Below, piece by piece: positions 20,792-30,788 of a stretch of 64,000 nt of DNA (its first letter is position 1; each line of letters begins with the position of its first letter). A program made the position numbers and the translations under genes. The stretch covers positions 2,046,001 to 2,110,000 of the forward strand of contig OZ020270.1 of the NCBI GenBank assembly GCA_963971225.1. Reading direction: 5' to 3'. The notes beneath the pieces were generated by a model. The model ran no database searches. It worked only from the letters and a program-made list of their open reading frames with translations, and was not told the DNA's origin. This stretch comes from Melieria omissa (Eukaryota; Arthropoda; Insecta; Diptera; Ulidiidae).

Positions 20792-22055
20792 ACACTTCGT
20801 TCAATAATGTGTGTGACTGACACATAGATGGCGGCACTAATACTAAATCAATATTGTGAACCTTTTTAGGCTTACTGTCAAAATTATATGTCAATCCGAC
20901 CATTAGTTTACAAGTTACAGTGCTTTAAGTGACACTACTTTTGAGTTTACAAAACAAATGAATTCAAAGCAATTCCGTGTGCTGATTTATCATTGTTTTT
21001 TAATGAAAAAAAATACTGTTCAATGCCAGGAATGGCTTGAAAAACATTATTCGGACTCTGCTCCATCAAAAAGAACCATTTTTTATTGGTATGCCGAATT
21101 CAAACGTGGTCGTACAGACACCGATGACATTCCATCTACTGGACGGCCAAATGACGCTGTTATTCCGGAAAACGTTGAAAAAACACTGAAAATCATTATG
21201 TCCGACCGTAAAGTGAAAGTGGGGGAGATTGCTGACATTCTAAAGATATCAGCAGGCAGTGTACACACCATAATACACGAACATTTGGTTATGAAAAAGG
21301 TGTTTCCGCGTTTGCTCACACCGGAGCAAAAACAACAACGAATCGATGATTTAAAGAGCTGTTTGGACATGTTTACGCGCAACAAGTCGGAGTTTTTGCG
21401 TCGGTACATCACAATGGATGAAACATGGATCCACCATTTCACTCCAGAGTCAAATCGGCAGTCTGCTGAGTGGCATGCAACCGGTGAAAGCCGCCCAAAG
21501 CGTCCAAAGGCACAAACATCGGCTGGCAAGGTTATGGCGTCAGTATTTTGGGATGTGCACGGAATAATATTCATCGACTATCTTGGAAAAGGGAAAACAA
21601 TCAATAGCGACTATTATATAGCGTTGTTGGAACGTTTGAAAGAAGAAATCGCAAATAAGCGGCCCCATATGAAGAAGAAAAAAGTGTTGTTTCACCAAGA
21701 TAATGCACCGTGTCACAAGTCGATGAGAACGATGGCAAAAATGCATGAATTGGGCTTCGAATTGCTTCCTCATCCCCCGTATTCTCCAGATCTGGCCCCC
21801 AGCGACTACTAGCTCTTCGCAGACCTCAAAAAGATGCTCCGTGGTAAGAGATTTGGCTCAAATGATGAAGTAATCGCCGAAACTAACGCCTATTTTGAAG
21901 GCAAAGAAAAATCGTTCTACAAAGGCGGTATCGAAAGATTGGAAAAGCGTTGGAATGATTGTATCTCCCTAAAAGGGCACTATGTTGATGAATAAAAACG
22001 AATTTTGGCAAAAAAATGTGTTTTAGTTAGTCACACACATTATTGAACGAAGTGT
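20792..22055 (+). mobile_element. mariner element, irritans-like
   Basis: A 1264-bp element with perfect inverted ends ACACTTCGTTCAATAATGTG / CACATTATTGAACGAAGTGT and the TA target duplication (20790-20791; 22056-22057). One transposase gene. The translated sequence closely follows irritans-subfamily transposases of insects (for example KGKTINSDYYIALLERLK). Confidence 0.93.
20958..21995 (+). pseudogene. mariner transposase with one premature stop
   Basis: An almost full-length frame (345 codons). The N-terminal helix-turn-helix pair is followed by the linker; the motif equivalent to WVPHEL is degenerate here. The DD34D catalytic domain has D in ITMDETW, D in HQDNAPCH and D in LAPSDY, with exactly 34 residues between the last two. 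A TAG codon lies immediately after SDY (21810-21812), then the same frame stays open to 21995 and ends KGHYVDE. The stop removes about 60 C-terminal residues. Everything else looks intact, so this inactivation is probably recent. Confidence 0.92.
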
Positions 22056-22124
22056 TAGCTTTGTTAAACATGTCTTGGTCCTCATGTAAATTTTTGAGAT
22101 CATTCGGTAGTTTTTGCCTTCAAA

Positions 22125-22690
22125 ATGAGCAGCGAAATAGAAGTGCGTGAAAAAATTATTAGACTGCGCATTGAAAATCCGAATTTAACTTTCAAAGGAA
22201 TTGCTCGAAAAGCACGGGTTTCGCGAAATACCGTTTCGTCGGTAATTCAAGTTTACAATGAACGTCTGACGATTAAAAGGAAACAAGGAAGTGGCAAAAA
22301 GAAGGGGCTTAATAACCCTGCTATGGGCAAGAAGGTGATAGCTCTTTTAACAAAGATTCCCAATACATCAGGCAGAAAAGTGGCGGAAAAAGTTGGATGC
22401 TCTGAAACATTTGTAAGAAAAGTTAAGAAGGAGGAAGGGCTAAAGTCATACAAGGTCCAAAAAGTTTCAGATAGAAATTCGAAAAAGAACAGCGAGTCAA
22501 AAGAGCGAGTCAAAATATTGCACCGTGATTTTTTACGGAAATTTTATTGCTGCATTATGGACGATCAGACCTATGTACTGGGTGACTTTTCACAACTTCC
22601 AGGTGTGGATTATTATGTTGCAAATCGTAGAGGGAACGTCGCGGAGCAGTATAAGACCCAAAAGAAGTCAAAATTCCCAAGAATTTTTTG
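22125..22690 (+). pseudogene. ITm-2 transposase (DD37E), 5' part
   Basis: An N-terminal helix-turn-helix (IRLRIENPNLTFKGIARKAR) and the first catalytic Asp in IMDDQTY, followed by VLGDFSQLPG. hAT-1 is inserted at 22699 with an 8-bp duplication. Transposase sequence resumes at 39226. The frames on the two sides are out of register by one base, so there is also a small indel, probably in the T-run at 22685-22689. Homologous to ITm-1. The left end of ITm-2 is not visible, because the mariner sits just upstream. Confidence 0.8.
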
Positions 22691-23159
22691 GTGTGGCACA
22701 GTAGCGGCTTAAGGGGGGCGGAGGGCGGACCGCCGCGGGCCCCGGGCTGCGGGGGGCCCCGAGAGAAACTTGTATATAAAAATTTTGTTTTATCAAATTA
22801 CTCGAAATTTCCGAAATTTGTGTAATGCTGTTTATTGTGAATAAATGATAAGTAAGAAGCAGATATTATTTTTCTTTTTGCTTCTGTTTCGTACCAATGC
22901 TGCCAAAAAACAGACCTTATCGAAAAAGCAAATCGCTTTTCTTGAACCGTACTCCATTCGCAACTGCGTAGTAGCAATTTATTTGGTGTGGCAGCACTTT
23001 TCCAGCCTTTTGTTCGGATAACGGGAACACTGCTTTGGTTTGCATTGAAATTCGTTATATTGAATTGGTCGCACAGGAGCAAAATTTTAAACAAATAGTA
23101 AATATACATCGCCAAAAGATATTTTATAGTGTATTTTCTAAATAATTTGTTTTGCACAG

Positions 23160-23302
23160 TGAAAAGAATATATCCAAGCGGCAGATCAAAACGAAACTTA
23201 AAAAAAATCAAGGATGGAAAGGCCAAGGCGCTTGCCGGGTCTCTTTTAAAATTCGTATCAGAACGTAAGCAAATTACAATCATTTATGCTATTAAATACT
23301 AC
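23160..23302 (+). pseudogene. hAT-1 transposase N-terminus
   Basis: Translation KRIYPSGRSKRNLKK resembles the conserved KR.YPSG.KR start of hAT transposases of the TTF/ZMYM-like group. Probably the first coding exon. Cut at 23302 by P-N, with continuation after 26090. I cannot fix the start codon: the codon just before is GTG, and an upstream in-frame ATG is at 23129. Confidence 0.55.
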
Positions 23303-24099
23303 CACAGAATAAACAGTATACAGAAGGCGCATCTGAAATAATTTTGCGATTTAATTTCAGACGCGGGCGGGAAGCAACAAAGGTGAGAAAAATGTAAAGG
23401 GCACCGAGAGAGTAAGCGCGAATTGATGTATTGTATACGCATAGATTTGATGGTTTTGGGCTTTATTCTCATTTCGACAACAACACGCAATGTTGTTGCT
23501 TTCCGCAGCAAGCCAGCTTGGCTTTACTCGTGCACATTGAAATGGTGGTTGATTTGGCAAAGCAATCGCCAAGGCAAATTCAATAGGTAGTTGCAGCATT
23601 CTTTGATAATTAGCACAACATTGTAGCAATAGTTTTCTACTTATTATCACTTTCTTAATGCGTCTGGGTTGTTTCAATATTTAACACATATATTTCATTG
23701 TAGCCATTTGTACTTTTTACAACTTCTATTTTACAAGCAGACCAAAAGAACTTATAAAATCCATTGAATTTTGTTTTTTTCCGTAGTGCTACCACCTTAT
23801 GTGCCTTGGCGATCGCTCAATCAATTTTTCTATGAAACTGCCTGTCCACTTCTTGTTCTTGTTTGTCAAAAGCAAGCGGAGAGCGAGCACGAGCCAGCAC
23901 CAGTGTTGCCGCTGTAAAATTTTAAAAAGTCGCAGAAAAAGTGTCACAGCCGCAAAAAAAGTGTCAAGTGATCCAATTTTGTTATACCATGTATATAAGG
24001 ATAAACTTTCATTATTTCACATTTCGAAACTCATTACTTTTAATAAATCCAAGGCCCAATATGCATGTTTCGTATTTACGTGATATACTTACTTATCCA

Positions 24100-24428
24100 G
24101 CAGCCGCCGTGGCTCAGTTGGTTAGTGCGCGGTCCAGCGAGTCGCATGCAGAGCGACGCAAGATCGAATACTGCATGTAGTAACACCTAAAAAAAATAAC
24201 GGGAAACTCGTTTTCTCTTTCGGTGGCTGTCCTCTCAGCTGGAAATGGCAAACCTCTGAGAGTAAAAATTGCCTATGAAAAAGCTCCCAACCTGCCGTTC
24301 GGAACCGGCATAAAACTGTAGGTCCCCTCCACCCGCGTACAAAATTCACACGCACAACACGGGTGGTTGCGGGAAGCTAGGCCTTAGTCTCGCGTAAGCG
24401 GGCTGTCGTGCCAATCAATTATTATTAT
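24100..24428 (+). mobile_element. tRNA-derived SINE in P-N
   Basis: A 329-bp insertion with a 14-bp target duplication TACTTACTTATCCA (24086-24099; 24429-24442). The head is tRNA-like: GCCGTGGCTCAGTTGGTTAG as RNA polymerase III A box (24107-24126) and a degenerate B box GATCGAATAC near 24163. An unrelated body follows and an (ATT)n tail. Not a functional tRNA gene: no pairing acceptor stem and a degenerate B box. Confidence 0.85.
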
Positions 24429-24442
24429 TACTTACTTATCCA

Positions 24443-26083
24443 TTGGGAGCCATCAAAATTTATTTGGCACAAATAACTTAGGCAATGCCACAAAATAGCG
24501 CATTAATTCAGATTAGTTTTGTACATTTTGCGGGAAAACTTTGACATTATAAAAGGGTTGCAAGTAGTTTAAATGTTGCCAGACGTATAATATCTAAGTA
24601 CTTAAGTGCCACCTTTGAAAAGTGAATACTAAACGGAAGGCATATTTGAATATTGAGTATTTTGAAACACGCAAAAATAAAAAAAATTAACTTTACGAAA
24701 CAATTTTCAAAATGTAGGGGAATTTTTTGTAAGGTGCCACTCTTTGTAATGTGCCACTCCTGCTCGATTTTGATGTTCCAGCAATCCAAACAAAAAAATT
24801 CCTACCGTCATTTCCCCCCACCACGTGGTAACACAATGGGCCGCATGGCCTAAGTGATGCCCTAGAGGCGACCACTTAACCTACCTACCTACCTACCGTC
24901 ATTTAAGGTACAACATAAATTTTAATGCGGTTTTTAAGGGAAAAAAATGTAAAATTTGGTTAAGAAAAAACTTAAAAATAAAGCTGAAGGTTTTTGTTGC
25001 GGTGAAAAATAAATCAAATACGTCTAAAAAACTAAGGTAAATATCAGTGTTGGACTTAATTTGTAATGCTTTTTCATAATCCGAAATGATATCCGAGCAT
25101 ATCGTAAGAGAAGAACATTTATTCAATGATTTCCAAAATGGCGTGAAAATGTAAAATGGCACCTTTTTTTCTTTGTAAAGTGCCACCCCTCTTTTTTCAT
25201 TTTATTTGTGATACTGTATCAGTAAAATGACATTTCTTGCTCGGAATCGTCATTAAAATGAATTTAAAGTGTTAGTCAATTTTTCTCTAATCCTATCATG
25301 AGGCAAAAATTAGTTGTGTGTATTAATGTCCATATAGTTATTCGTTTAATTCGTTACCATTCAATATGCATTTGGCTTTCGGTCATTTTCTAATCAATTC
25401 GAATTAAATTCAATAACCTTTCGTAAATTTTCTAAATCATGCATTTTTACTTGAGATATCTACGTCTCTTGCGATTTTTTTAGGGGATGGCACTTTACAT
25501 TAAAAACTTTTAGGTTGTAGATTTTTAACACTTTGGGAAATTGGCTGGAAAATTAGTATTTACAAAAAATTCAAATGAGGTGTTTCCTTGGATCATAGCT
25601 CTTTAAACCATCTTTCCATCGGTATATTAACATTGGCGATAAGTTAATTTTCTAACGAGTTATACGCAAAGAGTGCCACCATGTGGTGGCACATTACATA
25701 GAATTCCTTTACATATAAACTTTTTGATAAAAAAAGGGGGCAAAAGTCGCATGATTTGGAAGAAAAGTGTCAAAATAAGCCTATTTTTAAAAAGTCGGTG
25801 TCAGGTGGCATCGGTCTCCAAAAAGGGTCAATTTGACACTTTAGTCGCACAACGGCAACACTGGCCAGCACCAACATGCAAGCGGCACATCGCTTTGTTG
25901 CCCAACAACTACAACCACAGTGTGTGGTGCGCGGTCGCAGCTTCTCAGCTTACGCTCTCGCGCTCTGTGTGTTTTCGACCCTTTACTGCTTCCCCCGCAT
26001 CTACAAACGGGTCCTACCGCTGGAACCCGCAAAGAAAATTTTCTTTACACCAGATGCGCATTCTGTATATTGTTTGTTCTGTG
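24443..26083. other. non-coding interior of P-N with GTGCCAC motifs
   Basis: No gene. GTGCCAC-type motifs adjoining TTGTAA/TTACA occur at 24730-24760 (twice), 25155-25190 (two, inverted relative to each other), 25486-25500 and 25671-25699, the last as a palindrome TGCCACCATGTGGTGGCA. A (CTAC)n run lies at about 24880-24897. Open frames at 25673-26565 cross the P-N boundary and are not real genes apart from the hAT-1 exon after 26084. Confidence 0.5.
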
Positions 26084-28139
26084 ATACTACTAAATGTGAG
26101 TTTGTCAAACAATATTATGGTTCTACAGCTGTTGAAAGCTCAAGAAAGCGAAGCGAAGGTACTGAAACAATTGCTGAAACAGCCGGCTTGGCAGTGGAAT
26201 TGGCGAGTGCAGGAGCCCCGGCAAACGCAAGGAAGTCGGCAAATGAACATGTGTTAGTAATTCCAGGTTTAGAAAGTTCACCAAAGTTAGAAAAGCACAC
26301 AGAAGCAGCAACAAAAACAGACGAAGCGAATCCAGAAGAGCTAAATATAAAATTATATCCATTAGTTACCGACGATGAACAATTGGAAAAACCACATAGT
26401 AAGCGTGCACAGTTATCTTTTTTATACTTTGTACTGACGTGCTTTAAAAAATGGGTTAAGCACATAAGTTTCGAAAATCAACATTTTAGTGGCCCAAGTT
26501 TTTTAACAAAACCGATTTTTTGGCCCACCTTTGCCTGGAAGTTACATTTTGTTAATTATATCTAAATTTAGATACTTCCATATGTGATATCCAGGATGTG
26601 GCTGGAGATTCTGTTAGTAATGTTCGTTACATCTGTACTGATGACGTTGCGGATTGGCCACTTCCAGTTCCAGACCAAATGAGAATTGAAGCGGTGAAAC
26701 AAGATATTGCGCTTTATCAGCACAAGGACGGGCCCTTTATGGTTACCGAACGACGAGGTGATATGTGCAAGGGTTCCCAAAGGTCTCTTTCTGGGTCGTG
26801 GTTCTATGGAATGCTACCGGACGGGAATAAATTTCTGCGCAAGTGGATGGCTTATTCTCCAAAAACTAATTTGTTATTTTGCTTTTGCTGTCGTATTTTT
26901 GCGGTTGAGACTGATGCTCAAAAAAGTTTTGTCTGCGGGTTTCGCAAGTGGTGGAAATTAAATCCTAAGCTTAAGGAGCACGAATCTACCCCTGACCACT
27001 TGTCAAACTTAGAGAAATGGAAAAATTTGAGAGTGGGCCTCAGAAATGAAGGGTTGATTGATCAGACTAACCAGCAGCAAATCAACTTGCAAAAAAAAAA
27101 GTGGAGAGATGTTCTTCATCGGCTTCTCGATATAACGCTCTATTTATCGAAACAAAACCTTGCTTTTCGAGGCCACAGAGAAGACGCTAAATCCGAAAAC
27201 CGTGGCAATTTCCTGGAATTGGTAAAATTATTAGCTAAATATGACCCTGTGTTAAAGGAACATTGGTTGAATTTTGAGAAGACTGCAGGACGGCTTAATA
27301 GAAGCAGTTCATATTTATCCAAAGGGATTCAGAATGAATTTATTTTGCTTTTGGGTGGAGAAGTCAAAAATAAAATAATGTCTGACATAAAAAAGCTAAA
27401 TATTTTGGAATAATACTAGACTCGACACCTGACGTAAGCCATTCAGATAAAATAAGTAAAATAATTAGATATGTACATATTGAAAATGAGACAGTGGAGG
27501 TGCGTGAATCATTTTTAGGGTTTTTTTCTTTATCTGGAAAAACTGCAGCTGATATGTTGCAAGCAATTTTATTTGAACTGAACAAAGACGAATTAGATAT
27601 TCAAAACTGTCGGTCACAAGGTTATGATAACGCAGCGTCCATGTCTGGAGAGTATGGCGGCCTTCAAAGAAAAATAAGAGATATCAACCCAAAAGCCCTT
27701 TTCTTTCCTTGTGCAAATCACTCACTAAATCTTTGCGGAGTGCATTCTTTCTCCTGTGTATCGACAAGCTTAACTTGTTTCGGTACTATTGAAAGATTAT
27801 ACGCATTTTTTGCTGCTTCCACAGGAAGGTGGGAAAAGCTTACAAAATGTGTTGATCATAATTTAAAACGAGTATGTAACACGCGATGGAGTGCACATTA
27901 CGCTTCTGTAATAGTTGTAAGAAATAATTTGGAGAAAATTATTTCTTGCTTAGAAGAAATGTGCAATCCAGAAAAGGAAAACTTGGACACTAGGTCGAAC
28001 GCTAACTTACTTTTGTCTTCTATATGTGATTACACGTTTATAAGCTTTTTACATATGTATGTGGAGCTGTGTTTTGAATGAAGTAAATTCAGTGCAAATA
28101 TATTTACAAAAACATAACATAAGTATTGACATGGGTTTG
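26084..28139 (+). pseudogene. hAT-1 transposase, central exons
   Basis: Exon 26084 to about 26398, then a probable intron (donor CATA|GTAAGCG, acceptor AAATTTAG|ATAC at about 26568), then a long exon. The long exon encodes a TTF-type zinc finger region (residues such as FCFCCRIF and HESTPDH), the RNase-H-like hAT core with LDSTPDVSHSD, QGYDNAASMSG and CANHSLNLCG, and a conserved TRWSAHY. One-base frameshift near 27400 and a second small indel near 28055 (repeated TATG). P-2 is inserted at 28147 with 7-bp duplication, splitting the gene between the core and the dimerisation domain. In intact relatives this is the cut-and-paste transposase. Confidence 0.85.
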
Positions 28140-28660
28140 GTAAAACCAAAGAATATACAATATAAAGAATACGCATCTTCGCAAATTTGTCAAGCGTGTT
28201 TCTTGACGCGGGCGGGAAGAGATGAGCGGAGGCATAGGTTGCGGCACATTTATTACGCTCATACAATCGAATGGCATAGGGCAAGCTAGAATTTGCAATA
28301 TTTTCATTATCAAGAGGAAGCAAGCGTCGGCACAGTGAGAGCGTAATAATATTAAGGCTCTCTGTTTTGCTCACACAAAGCACAACGGCTTCGTTCGCTG
28401 CTAAACAAAATTTTGTGTACTCACTTCAGACACATTGAAACAATCAACCACCAAAAATGCCAACAAAAGCACAGTGTCAATGGTGCGCGCTCGTTTTTTT
28501 GTACGTAGCTATTTTTGCTAGCGATCGCTTTCGCTTGAAAAAATTCGCTGAGGACAGCTCATTATCAATCCAGTCGTTGCGTTGTTTGGTTACGTATTTT
28601 CGTATGCCTTGCGATTGAATTTGTTTAAATTGAACAATTTGAATACATTTTGACGTGGTT

Positions 28661-29768
28661 GAATCCCAAAAAATTTGTTTAAATTGAGCAATTTGAACAC
28701 CTTTTGACGTGGTTGAATCCCAAAAAATTTGTTTAAATTGAACAATTTGAATACATTTTGACGTGGTTGAATCCCAAAAAATTTGTTTAAGGGAAGGCTC
28801 CCCTGGATTTGGACCGAAAAATGGTTTTTTTTTTTTGCATAAAACGAAGGCTACATATATGTAGAATATGTGTGTAAAAGGATTTTTTGATACGACGCGT
28901 ATTTTCATAGGAGAACACACCTGTCTCACGCGCGCTACGGGACGCTCCACTGCTCTAATTTGCTTCAAACGCGTTTATCTCGAAACCATTTTTTCCAATC
29001 TAACTGAAATCACCGGACTTGATCTAATGATCCGATTTTCTTCATCTAAACACTGCTCGAATGTATTTGATTTTCTGTATGCCTTGAACCTACAATTTGC
29101 ATAAATAGTTATTTATTTTTAATTTTTAAATGTGGTTGAAATTAAAAAAAGGTGCAAAAAATTTAACTTTTTTCTTCAAATATTCATTGTGCAAGAATTT
29201 TTCGTTTCAATTTTTTGAGTCTGGTTCAATGCACAGACAATTTTGTTATCTTTAAGTAATGACAATGCTTTTTGATTTCAGTCCACTACAAGAGGCTGCA
29301 GGATTACAGTTCTCGAGCGATGTTTGGCGCGCAGAGGCCTACGGAAATAGCCATTTTGTAGCCGCCATTTTGAATTTCATCAAGTTTTTTAACTTTTTAA
29401 ACTCCTAAATAATAGACGAATTTAATAGTCAAAACCGGAAGTTTGTACGCCTTTTCATTATCCCACAAAAAAATTACAAACTTTGCCTTATTTTTGCCCA
29501 AATCCAGGGGAGCCTTCCCTTAAATTAAACAATTTGAATACATTTTGACGTGGTTGAATCCCAAAAAATTTGTTTAAATTGAACAATTTGAATACATTTT
29601 GACGTGGTTGAATCCCAAAAAATTTGTTTAAATTGAGCAATTTGAACACCTTTTGACGTGGTTGAATCCCAAAAAATTTGTTTAAATTAAACAATTTGAA
29701 TACATTTTGACGTGGTTGAATCCCAAAAAATTTGTCTAAATTGAAAAATTTGAACACCTTTTGACGTG
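28661..29768. repeat. 54-bp tandem array in P-2, split by M2
   Basis: Units beginning GAATCCC recur every 54 bp at 28661, 28715 and 28769, then after M2 through 29768, ending only a few bases before the transposase ATG. Unit: GAATCCC, then AAATTTGTTTAAATTGAACA, then TTTTGACGTGGTT. The minus strand is open through the array as an 18-residue repeat (FKLFNLNKFFGIQPRQNV), as in P-1 although the unit sequences have diverged. Confidence 0.9.
28791..29519. mobile_element. M2 MITE copy 2, inside the P-2 array
   Basis: 729 bp, same length as copy 1 and in reverse orientation, flanked by TTAA (28787-28790; 29520-29523). Its 78-codon open frame is on the plus strand (28868-29104) and differs from copy 1 at only a couple of residues. 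Confidence 0.92.
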
Positions 29769-29769
29769 G

Positions 29770-30239
29770 ATGATGAATATCGATAAAAAGAAAAATTGTC
29801 TAAGGTCTGGGCTGAAATGCTGCGTGTCCAGCTGTAATAAATCAATGCGAGATGATGATAATGTAAAACTTTTTAGCTTTCCTTCCGCTGATACTCCCAT
29901 GGGTCAAATATGGCGTCAAAAATGTGGTATTGCAGAAAATGATTGCCGCAAAAGGTTAGTTATTTGCAAAGAACATTTCTGCAGCTCATTTATTGGGAAA
30001 AAAAAATTAAAACATGGGGCGGTGCCCACATTGAACATAAATGAAGCTGCTGGTTTTGATGACGACGACTATGACCTATCTTTCGAACCCAAAATGGCAA
30101 AATTCAGCGATGCTGTTGAAGGCGTTTGTAGCAATTGCCACAAATATGTCAAATTAGCTGAATTTTATAGGAAACAAAGCCGAAGTATAATGCAAAAATA
30201 CAAAGAATTGAAAAAACAGTTCCAAAAGAGTGGCATTAA
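29770..30239 (+). CDS. P-2 transposase, N-terminal part (THAP domain)
   Basis: Starts at ATGATGAAT (29770 or 29773), directly after the tandem array. Residues about 12-85 form a THAP C2CH zinc finger (CCVSSCNKS … VICKEHF), the site-specific DNA-binding domain of P transposases. A second Cys pair (CSNCHKYVKLAEFY) and a basic coiled-coil-like segment follow. pB-out is inserted at a TTAA at 30236-30239. The frame is in register with the downstream part at 33625, giving a combined length of about 798 codons, close to the known length of Drosophila P transposase (751). Confidence 0.87.
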
Positions 30240-30581
30240 CCCTTCGATGGGCAGTAACAAGTTATTACACATTTGCACTTTGTCGTCTGGCCAGACGAAA
30301 TCTGTGTGAGGCTCTTGACAAAGGCAAAGCGCAATGACAGATGCAGTTTATTATGTTTATTTGGTAGGCTACATATGTAAGTATATATATATACAAGTTA
30401 TGTTTATATATACTTACTTAGTTACCCACAAATACACTGTAAAAAAGGAGATGAATCTGGGATTTTTTTAATTTTTTAGAAATTATATCATTTTTAGGCG
30501 TGTTTTATTTTTGTATGCGTCTATATATATTTTGTATGCGACATATATTATAAAAAATGCATATTTTGCTTAATTTTGTAT

Positions 30582-30788
30582 TTATTCAATGCATTTATGA
30601 CATTTGTGATACACATGTGCGTGCGATAGAGCAACGTGGGCGCCACATTGCTGACACAGAATTCGTGTTTTGCGATGCTTGTGTGTATTGTTTAGGCATA
30701 TAGTGCATGAACCAGACCTAAATTTCTGTCCAACGTTAAAAAATGCAGTCAATTTCGAATAGCAGTCGTTTAACCTTTGTGTCAACAA
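30582..30788 (-). pseudogene. pB-out transposase C-terminal Cys-rich domain
   Basis: The minus-strand frame contains SCTICLNN, ILCQQCGAH and YHKCHKC, the zinc-ribbon-like cysteine pattern at the C-terminus of piggyBac transposases, used for binding the element ends. The frame is truncated at 30774 by pB-in; the first few residues read from that insertion. The catalytic domain is missing from both halves of pB-out, so this is an internal-deletion derivative. Confidence 0.65.

Larger units (their letters stand above)
23303..26083. mobile_element. P-N, non-autonomous P-type element in hAT-1
   Basis: A 2781-bp element with about 31-bp inverted ends: left CACAGAATAAACAGTATACA then GAAGGCGCATCT; right the complement with few mismatches (26052-26083). 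Flanked by a 7-bp duplication ATACTAC (23296-23302; 26084-26090). The ends match those of P-2 at about 26 of 32 positions. No transposase; it contains a SINE and GTGCCAC-rich repeats. Probably mobilised by a P-type transposase such as that of P-2 (inference). Confidence 0.82.

Noticed and set aside
24107..24180. tRNA gene-like sequence
   Set aside because: No pairing acceptor stem and a degenerate B box; it is the head of a SINE with its own target duplication.
25673..26257. 194-codon frame at the right end of P-N
   Set aside because: Crosses the P-N terminal repeat into hAT-1; the genuine coding part uses another frame after 26084.
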